A stretch of 64,000 bases of DNA from positions 124,001 through 188,000 of the forward strand of contig NZ_OY782853.1 of assembly GCF_963678425.1 (NCBI RefSeq), given 5' to 3'. The notes under the pieces are model-generated. The model made no database searches and was not told the DNA's origin. It saw only the letters and a program-made list of their open reading frames with translations. Source of the stretch: an uncultured Bacteroides sp. GTDB taxonomy: Bacteria > Bacteroidota > Bacteroidia > Bacteroidales > Bacteroidaceae. Shown here one piece after another: positions 9,364 to 19,232 of this stretch. Position numbers and translations under genes: made by a program. How positions within the stretch are numbered: position 1 is the first letter of the stretch; each line of letters starts with the position of its first letter.

Positions 9364-12300
9364 ATGATTCTTTTTTTCAGAACCCCTTCTCAGAGCGTGG
9401 TGGCAGTAGAAGCCGACCATGAATTCTCTTCTGAGGACATCAAAAAACTCAGTTGGCTTTTAGGTGAAGCAAATGTGGAAAGCGAAGACCAGTTACAAGG
9501 TTATTTTGTTGGCCCTCGTAAGGAAATGATTACTCCTTGGAGCACAAATGCCGTGGAAATTACTCAGAACATGGGTATTGAAGGTATTCTCCGTATAGAA
9601 GAATACTTCCCTGTACAAGATGAGAATGCTGATCGTGATCCGATGCTGCAACGTATGTACAAAGGTTTGAATCAAGGCGTGTTTACAACGAATCGTCAAC
9701 CAGAAGCCATCATTTATATTGATGATCTGGCTGCTTATAACGAAAAAGAAGGTTTAGCTCTTTCACAAGAAGAGATGGATTACCTTATCAACATGGAAAA
9801 ATCCATGGGACGTAAACTTACTGACTCTGAGGTTTTTGGTTTTGCACAGATCAACTCTGAGCACTGCCGTCACAAAATCTTCGGCGGAACGTTTATCATT
9901 GATGGCAAAGAGATGGAATCTTCACTTTTCCAGATGATTAAAAAGACTACTGCAGAGAATCCTAATAAGATTATTTCTGCCTACAAAGACAATGTTGCCT
10001 TTGCAGAAGGTCCGGTAGTAGAGCAATTTGCACCAGCTGATCATTCAACTTCTGATTATTTCCAGATCAAAGATATTAAAACAGTTATTTCACTGAAGGC
10101 GGAAACTCATAACTTCCCTACTACCGTAGAGCCATTCAACGGTGCCTCTACAGGAACTGGTGGAGAAATCCGTGACCGTATGGGTGGAGGAAAAGGTTCT
10201 TTGCCTATTGCAGGAACAGCTGTTTACATGACTTCTTACCCTCGCACAGACGAAGGCAGAGAATGGGAAGAACTTCTTCCGGTTCGCGAATGGTTATACC
10301 AAACTCCTGAACAGATTCTGATCAAAGCATCCAACGGTGCTTCTGACTTCGGAAACAAGTTTGGCCAACCACTCATCTGTGGTTCTGTACTGACTTTCGA
10401 GCATAACGAAAACGATGTTCGTTATGGGTACGACAAGGTAATTATGCTTGCCGGCGGTGTAGGCTACGGCACACAACGCGATTGCCTGAAAGGTAAACCT
10501 GAAACAGGAAACAAAGTAGTAGTACTGGGTGGTGACAACTACCGCATTGGTTTAGGTGGTGGTTCTGTTTCTTCTGTTGACACAGGACGTTATACCAGCG
10601 GAATCGAGTTAAATGCTGTTCAGCGTGCTAATGCGGAAATGCAAAAACGTGCAAACAATGTAGTTCGCGCACTTTGTGAGGAAGATGTAAACCCTATTGT
10701 TTCTATTCACGACCACGGATCCGCAGGTCACGTAAACTGTCTTTCAGAATTAGTTGAAGAAAACGGTGGAGTAATTCACATGGATAAACTTCCTATCGGC
10801 GACAAGACTTTATCTGCAAAAGAAATTATTGCCAATGAGTCTCAGGAACGTATGGGATTATTAATAAAGGAAGAAGCAATCGAGCATGTACGTAAGATTG
10901 CTGAACGTGAACGTGCTCCAATGTACGTAGTGGGTGAAACCACAGGCGACGCACGTTTCGCATTTGAACAAGCTGATGGTGTTCGTCCGTTCGATTTATC
11001 TGTTGATCAGATGTTCGGTAGTTCTCCAAAAACTTACATGATAGATAAGACAGTAGAAGCTCACTACGAGAATGCTACTTACAATATTGACAACCTAGAC
11101 GAATATCTTACCCGCGTGCTTCAACTGGAAGCTGTTGCTTGTAAGGACTGGTTAACTAATAAGGTAGACCGTTCGGTAACCGGAAAGGTTGCCCGTCAGC
11201 AATGTCAGGGAGAACTTCAGTTACCATTGAGCGATTGTGGCGTGGTTGCTCTTGATTACAGAGGAGAAAAAGGTATCGCTACTTCTATAGGTCATGCACC
11301 TCAGGCTGCTTTGGCAGATCCTGCTGCAGGTTCTATTCTTGCTGTATCTGAGGCTCTTACCAATCTTGTCTGGGCTCCGCTTGCAGAAGGAATGGATAGC
11401 ATCTCTTTATCTGCCAACTGGATGTGGCCTTGCCGCTCTATGGAAGGTGAAGATGCACGTCTTTACACCGCTGTAAAAGCGTTATCGGATTTCTGTTGTG
11501 ACTTGCAAATCAACGTACCTACAGGTAAGGACTCTTTGTCCATGACACAGAAATACCCAGACGGAAGCAAAGTTGTTTCTCCGGGAACAGTTATCGTTTC
11601 TGCCGGAGCAGAGGTTTCTGATATCAAGAAGGTAGTTTCTCCTGTACTGGTAAATGATGAAAAGAGTTACCTTTATCATATAGACTTTAGCTTTGACGAG
11701 TTAAAACTTGGTGGTTCTGCTTTTGCTCAATCACTAAATAAGATAGGTGATGATGTACCTTGCGTACAAGACAGCGAATATTTCCGCGATGCATTCCTTG
11801 CTATTCAGGAATTAGTAAATAAAGGACTAATCATGGCAGGCCACGATATCTCTGCCGGTGGTTTAATTACTACTTTACTTGAAATGTGCTTTGCAAATAC
11901 AGAAGGCGGACTTGAAGTTAATCTGGACAAACTAAAAGAAACTGACCTCGTTAAGATTCTATTTGCAGAAAACCCGGGAGTTGTTATTCAGGTGAAACAC
12001 AAAGCAGAAGTAGAAAAGATTCTGGAAGATGCTGGAGTAGGTTTTGTTATGATTGCCAAACCAACTGACGAACGTCACATTCTTGTATCGAAAGACGATG
12101 CGACTTATCAGTTTGGTATTGATTATATGCGCGATGTATGGTACTCTTCTTCTTACTTATTAGACAGAAAGCAGTCCATGAACGGTTGTGCCAAAGCTCG
12201 TTTCGAGAATTACAAAATGCAGCCGCTGGAATTTGTATACAACAAAGACTTCAAAGGCAAGTTCTCTCAATATAGCATCTCTCCGGATCGCCGCACTCCA

Positions 12301-13059
12301 AGCGGCATAAAGGCAGCTATTATCCGTGAGAAAGGGACCAATGGTGAGCGCGAAATGGCTTACTCATTATACCTTGCCGGATTTGATGTGAAAGATGTAA
12401 CTATGACCGACTTAATCAGCGGACGCGAAACATTGGAAGATATCAATATGATTGTTTGTTGCGGAGGTTTCTCTAACTCAGACGTACTTGGTTCTGCCAA
12501 AGGATGGGCCGGAGGATTCCTGTTCAATGAAAAAGCAAAATCTGCTCTTGATAAGTTCTTCGCTCGTAAGGATACATTAAGTCTTGGCATCTGTAACGGT
12601 TGCCAGTTAATGATTGAGTTGGGATTAATCAATCCTGAGCACGAAAAGAAAGCAAAAATGCTACACAATAATTCTCATAAGTTTGAATCTACCTTTATCG
12701 GTGTAACCATTCCTACAAACCGTAGTGTGATGTTCGGTTCACTTAGCGGATCTAAACTAGGCATCTGGGTAGCTCACGGAGAAGGCAAATTCTCTTTACC
12801 TTATGAGGAAGATAAATATAATGTAGTAGCCACATACTCCTATGACGAATATCCTGGTAATCCAAATGGTTCAGATTACAGTGTAGCCGGCCTTGCTTCT
12901 GAAGACGGTCGCCATTTGGCAATGATGCCTCACCTTGAAAGAGCCATCTTCCCTTGGCAGAATGCTTATTATCCTGCTGATAGAATAAACAGTGATCAGA
13001 TTACTCCATGGATGGAAGCATTTGTAAATGCACGCAAGTGGGTCGAAGAACATAAATAG
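9364..13059 (+). CDS. purL: Phosphoribosylformylglycinamidine synthase (single-chain FGAM synthase)
   Basis: A 1231-residue large-type PurL that catalyses the ATP- and glutamine-dependent fourth step of purine synthesis. Order: N-terminal PurS-like domain, linker, two AIR-synthase-like halves (FAQINSEHCRHKIFGG near residue 160, AETHNFPT and GTGGEIRD near 255-270, GKDSLSMTQKYPDG near 720), and a C-terminal glutaminase. The glutaminase nucleophile is in LGICNGCQLMIELG. Length is normal for the single-chain form. The gene stands alone between its own promoter and a strong terminator. Confidence 0.98.
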   Translation: MILFFRTPSQSVVAVEADHEFSSEDIKKLSWLLGEANVESEDQLQGYFVGPRKEMITPWSTNAVEITQNMGIEGILRIEEYFPVQDENADRDPMLQRMYKGLNQGVFTTNRQPEAIIYIDDLAAYNEKEGLALSQEEMDYLINMEKSMGRKLTDSEVFGFAQINSEHCRHKIFGGTFIIDGKEMESSLFQMIKKTTAENPNKIISAYKDNVAFAEGPVVEQFAPADHSTSDYFQIKDIKTVISLKAETHNFPTTVEPFNGASTGTGGEIRDRMGGGKGSLPIAGTAVYMTSYPRTDEGREWEELLPVREWLYQTPEQILIKASNGASDFGNKFGQPLICGSVLTFEHNENDVRYGYDKVIMLAGGVGYGTQRDCLKGKPETGNKVVVLGGDNYRIGLGGGSVSSVDTGRYTSGIELNAVQRANAEMQKRANNVVRALCEEDVNPIVSIHDHGSAGHVNCLSELVEENGGVIHMDKLPIGDKTLSAKEIIANESQERMGLLIKEEAIEHVRKIAERERAPMYVVGETTGDARFAFEQADGVRPFDLSVDQMFGSSPKTYMIDKTVEAHYENATYNIDNLDEYLTRVLQLEAVACKDWLTNKVDRSVTGKVARQQCQGELQLPLSDCGVVALDYRGEKGIATSIGHAPQAALADPAAGSILAVSEALTNLVWAPLAEGMDSISLSANWMWPCRSMEGEDARLYTAVKALSDFCCDLQINVPTGKDSLSMTQKYPDGSKVVSPGTVIVSAGAEVSDIKKVVSPVLVNDEKSYLYHIDFSFDELKLGGSAFAQSLNKIGDDVPCVQDSEYFRDAFLAIQELVNKGLIMAGHDISAGGLITTLLEMCFANTEGGLEVNLDKLKETDLVKILFAENPGVVIQVKHKAEVEKILEDAGVGFVMIAKPTDERHILVSKDDATYQFGIDYMRDVWYSSSYLLDRKQSMNGCAKARFENYKMQPLEFVYNKDFKGKFSQYSISPDRRTPSGIKAAIIREKGTNGEREMAYSLYLAGFDVKDVTMTDLISGRETLEDINMIVCCGGFSNSDVLGSAKGWAGGFLFNEKAKSALDKFFARKDTLSLGICNGCQLMIELGLINPEHEKKAKMLHNNSHKFESTFIGVTIPTNRSVMFGSLSGSKLGIWVAHGEGKFSLPYEEDKYNVVATYSYDEYPGNPNGSDYSVAGLASEDGRHLAMMPHLERAIFPWQNAYYPADRINSDQITPWMEAFVNARKWVEEHK

Positions 13060-13080
13060 GAACAATCTATTAATATATTT

Positions 13081-13117
13081 AAAGAGGCAAAAGTTTAAAA
13101 CTTTTGCCTCTTTTTTT
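13081..13117 (+). terminator. purL terminator
   Basis: A perfect 16-bp inverted repeat (13081-13096 with 13098-13113) with GAGGC/GCCTC in the stem is followed by seven Ts. It lies 21 bp after the purL stop. Confidence 0.92.
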
Positions 13118-13482
13118 ATACAAATAGACACAACTAAATTATAAGTTTAAGAAAAACACAGTCTAGATATATGAATAATAGTACTAAACCAATTTTTAAA
13201 CTAGAAGAGACGTCCTCCATAAATACTCATCATATAAACAACACAGTAGATCTCTATCATACACGAATATAGAAAATAACATGTTGCAAAGCAGGGTTAG
13301 CCATTTAGAACATTCTGCTGATATAGTAGATATTCAAATATGTCTAATTATGTATACAAACGGCCACTATAAGACTGTCAAGATTATTATTTTAACTTTT
13401 TTCACAAATTTCGCTCATAATGTTTTGATATATCACTTTTTTTTTTGATTTTTGTGATCAGCCAACATAAATTTTCCTAAAA
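13118..13482. other. AT-rich gap before the hybrid two-component regulator
   Basis: No ORF, RNA gene or repeat was recognised between the purL terminator and 13423. At the right end TTTG (13424-13427), a 19-bp spacer and GATTTTTG (13447-13454, one mismatch to TAnnTTTG) form a plausible promoter for the regulator, giving a leader of about 22 nt. Confidence 0.55.
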
Positions 13483-16400
13483 ATGAGAAAATTACTGTTT
13501 ATACTACTTCTCTCCGTAAGTTCTCTAAGCTTCTCTCAAGCCTACAAATACATAGGCGTAGAAGACGGGCTAAGCAACAGACACGTATACTGCATCAGTA
13601 AAGATAAAAAAGGATATATGTGGTTTCTCACACAAGAAGGAATAGACAGGTACGACGGAATACGGTTCAAACATTATGACCTGAGTACAAATAATGAGAA
13701 AATAAATTGTTTTACAGACATGAACCGGCTCCTCATGGACAAGGAAAATGTTCTATGGGAGATAACTAAAAATGGACAGATTTTCAAATACAATATTAAA
13801 ATTGACAGGTATCAGTTAGTATTCCTCCTAAAGAATAAAGGACCTGTTATTTACTCATATATTGATAATCATAATAACATCTGGCTATGCACTACACATA
13901 GTCAATATCTTTACAATATCAATTCTCAGAAACTTATACTAATAAGAAATCTCAATAATAAACCTATCAATGATATTGTTCAGACCGACAGTGATATCTA
14001 TTATATTGGGACTAATGAAGGAGTATATGCTGCCAAATTACAAAACAATACTCTATTGAGAATACCTCAAAAAGGATTAGATAATCTGCCTGTAAGAATT
14101 GAAAGATTATATTATCATAAGGATAATAAGAAATTATTCATCGTAAATCCGGAAAACGGAATCTATGTTTATGATATTCAAAAACAACAGCTACAGTTAA
14201 CTCAGAGTGGGCTCAATGATATCAGCATCAATGCCATAAAAGCGTTGAACAAAAATGAAGTTCTGATTGCAACCGGTGGAGTAGGCGTTTACAAGATGAA
14301 TACGGACAGCTATCAGTTATCGCCCTATATTGTTGCCGATTATAATCAGCTTAATGGCATGAATGGTAACACTATAAATGATCTGTATATTGATAATGAA
14401 GGACACATTTGGTTATCTAATTACCCTATTGGAATAACCGTTCTATATTCCGGGTCTCCTAAATATAAATGGTTCAGACATAGCTTTAGCAATAATAATT
14501 CCTTAGTCAACAACCAGGTAAATACAGTTATAGAAGACAATGAAGGAGATCTTTGGTTTGCCACAAATAATGGTATCAGCATATATCATTCAAAAAAGGA
14601 AAGATGGACAAATCTGCTAACAGAGTCAAATACTCATTCAATTATTAAGAACCATGTTTTCATAACTCTTTGTGAAGTAACTCCGGGAGTGATATGGGCC
14701 GGAGGATATTCTTCTAACATATGCCAGATAAATAAATACAGCCTGAAAGTAAGCTATTTATCTCCTTCCAATTATGCTGATCATACATTAAAACCTGACA
14801 AGTATATTTATTCCATTATCAAAGATAGCAATGGATATATTTGGACTGGCGGTTATTATAATCTGACACGAATTGATTTAAAAAATAAAAAGCCCCGTAT
14901 TTATCCTGGAATAAGTTCGGTAAAAGTTATTCTTGAGAAAGATGAAAAGCACCTATGGATTGGCTGCGACAACGGTCTGTACATATTAGACAAAGAAAGC
15001 GGAAAATTCAAAAACATTAAAATGCCTGAAGGAAAGCCCTACATATATGCTCTACATCAGGAAAACGGATTACTCTATATTGGTACCTGCAGTTCAGGAA
15101 TGCTGGTATACAATGACAGAACAAATAATTTTATTACCTATAACAAAAAAAACTCTGCACTTAATTCAAATAACGTTTACACAATATTATCCGATCAGAA
15201 AGGATTTTTATTCTTAAGTACAGAAAATAGTCTGACGCGTTTTAGTATTTCTAAAAAAACTTTTAAAAACTGGACAAAAGAACAGGGATTGATGCCGAAT
15301 CATTTTAATGCCTCGTCGGGTATACACAGACGAAACGGCACATTTGTTTTTGGAGGCAATGATGGTCCGATTGAATTCGATGAAAATAGTGTTTTAGAAC
15401 AGAATAAGTCATCGAAATTAGTCTTCAGCGACTTTACTCTTTTCTATAAGACTGTAGTTGTTGGAGCAACGGATTCTCCTTTAAAACAGAGCATTGATGA
15501 AACTAAAGAAATAAATCTGAACTACGATCAGAATATTTTCACGATTCAAGTAGCCTCCATCAATTATGATTATCCTTCAAAGGTTCTTTATTCATGGAAA
15601 TTAGATGGATTTTATGAAAAATGGAACAAAGCTTCTTACGACAATGTAATTCGTTATACAAATCTTAGCCCCGGGAGATATAAACTTTATGTTCGTGCTA
15701 TCTCAGAAGAAGATTCAAATGTTATCGAAGAGAGAAGCATAGACATTGTAATACATCCCCCATTCTGGAAAACCACATGGGCTATATTAGTCTATATCAT
15801 CATACTATCTCTTATAGTATGGGACTCTATGCGTCGTTATAATTTTAATAAGGAACAAAAAACATCCAATGACAAGATTCATTTCTTTATTAACACGGCA
15901 CATGATATTCTCACCCCACTTTCTTTAATAAAGGCTCCTCTGGATGAACTGACTGAAAAAGAAAGCTTATCACCTGAAGGGAAAGCCAGTCTGAGCACAG
16001 CTGTCAGAAATACGAACTCCCTGTACAGATTAATAACAGGCCTGATCAATTTTGAACGAACAGAAACATATGCCTCAGGAATGCACGTAGGTGAATATGA
16101 ATTATTTACTTTTACTAATGAAATTCTTGAGGCTTTTCAGTCTTACGCTGAATCAAAACAGATTAAGCTTACATTCGAAAGTAATTTCCGCTTTCTAAAT
16201 GTTTGGTTTGATATGGATAAGATGGAATCTATTATTAAAAACTTAATATCAAATGCAATAAAATACACCCCTAATGGTGGAGAAATCAAAATAATTGCCT
16301 TTAGTAATCCTGATCATTGGGGATTCGAAATAAGTGACACTGGAATAGGCATTCCGGATGATGAACAAAAGAAGCTATTTAAAGTATTTTTCCGTGGAAG

Positions 16401-17445
16401 TAATGCCATAAATTCGAAAATCTCCGGTAGCGGAATTGGGCTGCTAATAGTTCGAAAACTGGTAAAATTACATAAGGGAGCAATCAGTCTAAAGAGCAAA
16501 GTTGGTAATGGATCAACATTCAAAATATCCTTTCCACAAGGACATAAACATTTTAAGAAGCATCAATTGAAATGGAATCAGGATCAAGAAACCAACTCTG
16601 AGCAGATATACAGTAACTTTAAAACAAAGGCTGCAGATATCTTGCCGCCATCTATTAGTACTCACATTAAAAAATCGTCACAACAAATATTATTAGTGGA
16701 AGATAATGATGAAATGCGAAACTATCTGCAACATACCCTCTCAGATAATTATTATATATTTACAGCATGCGACGGACTAGAAGGATGGAATATTATACAG
16801 AATATAAAACCTGACTTGGTTATTTCAGACATAATGATGCCAAAAATGAACGGAGATGAATTATGTATTAAGATAAAAAATAATCTCGACACATCGCACA
16901 TTCCCGTAATATTACTTTCGGCTCTCAGTGACAAGAATAATATTATCCAAGGACTGAAAGCCGGAGCTGATGAATATATCTTAAAACCGTTTGATATATC
17001 CATTTTAAGAGTCAAAATCATGACTATTTTAACCAATCGCTCAGTGCTGAAAGATCGTTTTGCTGAATTGGATATAAAAGCCACAGACGAATGCATCGAT
17101 TATGCTTCTGAGCTAGATTGTAAATTCATGACCAAAGTAAAAGATATTATTGAAAAGAATCTGGAGGACTCAGACTTTAACGTGGACACCTTATGTAGTG
17201 CTCTCAATATGAGTCGTTCCAGCTTCTATAATAAAATTAAAGCTCTGACAGACCAGGCACCAGCCGACTTCATTCGATCAATACGACTTACACGCGCGGC
17301 TGAATTGTTAAAGAGCAAAAGATACAACATTACTGAAGTAGCAGAAATGACAGGTTTCAGTGATGCCAAATATTTCAGAGAAGTATTTAAAAAACGCTAT
17401 AAAATGAATCCAAGCAATTATATAAAAGATAAAGATGAGGCATAA
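13483..17445 (+). CDS. Hybrid two-component system protein (periplasmic sensor, kinase, receiver, AraC output)
   Basis: A 1320-residue one-protein signalling system. A signal peptide ends near FSQA. A large periplasmic sensor follows with two-blade propeller repeats (GYMWFLTQEGIDRYDG, GHIWLSNYPIG, GDLWFATNNGISIY, GYIWTGGYYN) and a Y_Y_Y-type domain near residue 710. One membrane segment lies at about 765-785. HisKA has phosphoacceptor H807 (NTAHDILTPL), then HATPase (NLISNAIKYTPNGG, SDTGIGIPDDEQ, GSGIGLLIV). The receiver has D1116 (VISDIMMPKMNG), and an AraC HTH ends the protein. Such proteins usually sense glycan fragments and control adjacent susC/susD loci. None is present here; the convergent GHL10 gene is the nearest possible target. 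Confidence 0.95.
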   Translation: MRKLLFILLLSVSSLSFSQAYKYIGVEDGLSNRHVYCISKDKKGYMWFLTQEGIDRYDGIRFKHYDLSTNNEKINCFTDMNRLLMDKENVLWEITKNGQIFKYNIKIDRYQLVFLLKNKGPVIYSYIDNHNNIWLCTTHSQYLYNINSQKLILIRNLNNKPINDIVQTDSDIYYIGTNEGVYAAKLQNNTLLRIPQKGLDNLPVRIERLYYHKDNKKLFIVNPENGIYVYDIQKQQLQLTQSGLNDISINAIKALNKNEVLIATGGVGVYKMNTDSYQLSPYIVADYNQLNGMNGNTINDLYIDNEGHIWLSNYPIGITVLYSGSPKYKWFRHSFSNNNSLVNNQVNTVIEDNEGDLWFATNNGISIYHSKKERWTNLLTESNTHSIIKNHVFITLCEVTPGVIWAGGYSSNICQINKYSLKVSYLSPSNYADHTLKPDKYIYSIIKDSNGYIWTGGYYNLTRIDLKNKKPRIYPGISSVKVILEKDEKHLWIGCDNGLYILDKESGKFKNIKMPEGKPYIYALHQENGLLYIGTCSSGMLVYNDRTNNFITYNKKNSALNSNNVYTILSDQKGFLFLSTENSLTRFSISKKTFKNWTKEQGLMPNHFNASSGIHRRNGTFVFGGNDGPIEFDENSVLEQNKSSKLVFSDFTLFYKTVVVGATDSPLKQSIDETKEINLNYDQNIFTIQVASINYDYPSKVLYSWKLDGFYEKWNKASYDNVIRYTNLSPGRYKLYVRAISEEDSNVIEERSIDIVIHPPFWKTTWAILVYIIILSLIVWDSMRRYNFNKEQKTSNDKIHFFINTAHDILTPLSLIKAPLDELTEKESLSPEGKASLSTAVRNTNSLYRLITGLINFERTETYASGMHVGEYELFTFTNEILEAFQSYAESKQIKLTFESNFRFLNVWFDMDKMESIIKNLISNAIKYTPNGGEIKIIAFSNPDHWGFEISDTGIGIPDDEQKKLFKVFFRGSNAINSKISGSGIGLLIVRKLVKLHKGAISLKSKVGNGSTFKISFPQGHKHFKKHQLKWNQDQETNSEQIYSNFKTKAADILPPSISTHIKKSSQQILLVEDNDEMRNYLQHTLSDNYYIFTACDGLEGWNIIQNIKPDLVISDIMMPKMNGDELCIKIKNNLDTSHIPVILLSALSDKNNIIQGLKAGADEYILKPFDISILRVKIMTILTNRSVLKDRFAELDIKATDECIDYASELDCKFMTKVKDIIEKNLEDSDFNVDTLCSALNMSRSSFYNKIKALTDQAPADFIRSIRLTRAAELLKSKRYNITEVAEMTGFSDAKYFREVFKKRYKMNPSNYIKDKDEA

Positions 17446-17463
17446 AAACCTGGACTTTAAAAA

Positions 17464-17521
17464 AGTCTACTGAATAAATCCAATTACTAATTGAGTAATG
17501 ATTAGATTTAGTCAGCAGACT
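17464..17521 (-). terminator. Terminator of the GHL10 gene (minus strand)
   Basis: AGTCT(G/A)CTGA and TAAATC arms pair across a bulged stem. Read on the minus strand the right arm ends in AGTCT plus a run of T (plus A-run 17459-17464). It lies between the convergent regulator and GHL10 genes, and may also serve the plus-strand gene weakly. Confidence 0.65.
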
Positions 17522-17557
17522 CTAATAAATAACTTGAAACTTCAATAAGACAGCTCG

Positions 17558-19069
17558 TTATAATTTTACTTTCTTACTTTTCATCTTAGATTCATTGTGA
17601 AGTCTGTCCAGTGCTGTTACAACATAGCGGTATTTTGTCTTTCCTAATTCGTAAGGGAGTTTATAAAAACACCCCCTTGTAACAGCTACAATTTTAGAAG
17701 GATCATTCAAATTCACCTTTTCTTTATTCTCAAAACGATAAATGCAATAACTGAACGCCTTGTCCATCTCCTCTTTCGCTTTTGGTTCTTTCCACATCAG
17801 AATATAGCCATCTTCAGTCCATATCATTTTCAAACCTCGGATAGTTTTCGGAGCTTTATCATCCATAAAGGTAAAAACCGGTGGAAGAGCCGGATAACAT
17901 TGATAATTTGTAGTTAAAGCAGTCAATGAATTTCCAGGGTTGTCAAGCAATGCTTTTCCGCTCCAGAAACAGTTGCCTAAAACATTGGGAGTAGTACGGG
18001 ATAACTGCATTTTCCGAGGAAGTTGATTTATCTCCGGATTACTCAGATCTGCAAATTTCACTGTACGCTCTACATCCTGACCGATAAAGAATGGACGATC
18101 ATATGAATAAGTGGCCCACCAGTTCACTAAAGTTTCATGGTCAGCAGCCTTATTTCCTATTTCCCAATAAATCTGAGGGATATTATAATCCACCCAGCCA
18201 TTACGAATCCATAAAAGTACATCAGCATATAGTTCATCGTAGTTCTGCAAACCATTCGTTTCACTGCCAATGCCATCAGAAGTATTCTTTTTGTTACGAT
18301 AGATTCCAAAAGGGGAAACACCAAATTTCACCCATGGTTTCGTCTCACGAATTGTTTCGTGCAATTCGCGAATCAAAGAATTTACATTGCTACGACGCCA
18401 ATTATCTTTCTCATTGGCAAAGCCGTCAGGTATTCCATAAGTCTGAAAAGCTTCTTCGTCTGGAAATTCCTTTCCAGCTATAGGATAAGGATAGAAATAA
18501 TCATCCATGTGAATAGCATCTACATCATAACGGGAAACAATATCTTTAATTACTTGATTGATAAAATTACGGCATTGAGGCAATCCGGGATTAAAATAAC
18601 GTTGGTTACCATAAACTACAAACCATTCAGGATGTTGATAATATATATGCGTAGGAGCTAATTTTGAATTAATATTCGTCTGTACCCGATAAGGATTCAC
18701 CCAGGCATGAAATTCCATAGCTCTCTTGTGGCATTCATCTATCACAAAAGCCATTGGATCAAAATTATCGGCAGGAGCATTACCCTGAGTCCCGGTAAGA
18801 AAGCGACTCCAAGGTTCCAGTTTGGAAGGATAAAACGCATCTGCTTCAGGACGAACCTGAAACAACACAGCATTAATCCCTGCTTTTTGCAGACTATTGA
18901 GCTGACTAACCAGATAAGCTTTAAATTGTTCCGGTGATTTACCAGAATAATCTCCGTTTATGGTATGTAACCAAACTCCCCTGAACTCACGTTTGGGTAA
19001 ATTATGGGCAATGGAACATAGAGAACAGCAAACCATCAAAATGGCTGCAAAAATAGCCTTTATTTTCAT
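17558..19069 (-). CDS. Secreted glycosyl-hydrolase-like 10 (GHL10) family protein
   Basis: A 503-residue exported protein: signal peptide, then a TIM-barrel GHL10 domain (PF02638 type). Landmarks are FRGVWLHTINGDY at the start, NAVLFQVRPEADAFYPS, HAWVNPYRV, and DAIHMDDYFYPYP with acidic residues at barrel strand ends. The C-terminal ~90 residues look like a fibronectin-III-type domain (APKTIRGLKMIW onward). The family is related to glycosidases, but I cannot name a substrate. A paralogue lies at 23051-24730. A minus -7 element at 19098-19105 supports the start with a 22-nt leader. Confidence 0.88.
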   Translation of the reverse strand: MKIKAIFAAILMVCCSLCSIAHNLPKREFRGVWLHTINGDYSGKSPEQFKAYLVSQLNSLQKAGINAVLFQVRPEADAFYPSKLEPWSRFLTGTQGNAPADNFDPMAFVIDECHKRAMEFHAWVNPYRVQTNINSKLAPTHIYYQHPEWFVVYGNQRYFNPGLPQCRNFINQVIKDIVSRYDVDAIHMDDYFYPYPIAGKEFPDEEAFQTYGIPDGFANEKDNWRRSNVNSLIRELHETIRETKPWVKFGVSPFGIYRNKKNTSDGIGSETNGLQNYDELYADVLLWIRNGWVDYNIPQIYWEIGNKAADHETLVNWWATYSYDRPFFIGQDVERTVKFADLSNPEINQLPRKMQLSRTTPNVLGNCFWSGKALLDNPGNSLTALTTNYQCYPALPPVFTFMDDKAPKTIRGLKMIWTEDGYILMWKEPKAKEEMDKAFSYCIYRFENKEKVNLNDPSKIVAVTRGCFYKLPYELGKTKYRYVVTALDRLHNESKMKSKKVKL

Positions 19070-19097
19070 CCTTCAGTTTTGTTATGTTTTATATGCG

Positions 19098-19105
19098 CAA
19101 AGTTA
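19098..19105 (-). promoter_or_regulatory. Promoter core of the GHL10 gene
   Basis: Plus-strand CAAAGTTA reads TAACTTTG on the minus strand. CTTG (plus CAAG at 19125-19128) lies exactly 19 bp upstream. Confidence 0.65.
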
Positions 19106-19179
19106 TATATTATTTTGAATTTATCAAGTTATCAATTAGCTTAATAAATGTGCATAAACAGATTACGGAGTTCCTTTCT

Positions 19180-19210
19180 TTTGCATAATGATGTTTTTTA
19201 TTTACCTTTG
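19180..19210 (+). promoter_or_regulatory. uvrA promoter (TTTG-N19-TACCTTTG)
   Basis: TTTG at 19180-19183 and TACCTTTG at 19203-19210 are separated by exactly 19 bp, a full match to the Bacteroides consensus. Transcription should start near 19217. That rules out the in-frame ATG at 19188 and fixes the uvrA start at 19233. Confidence 0.85.
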
Positions 19211-19232
19211 CAAATTCTTTCAAAATCAGCTT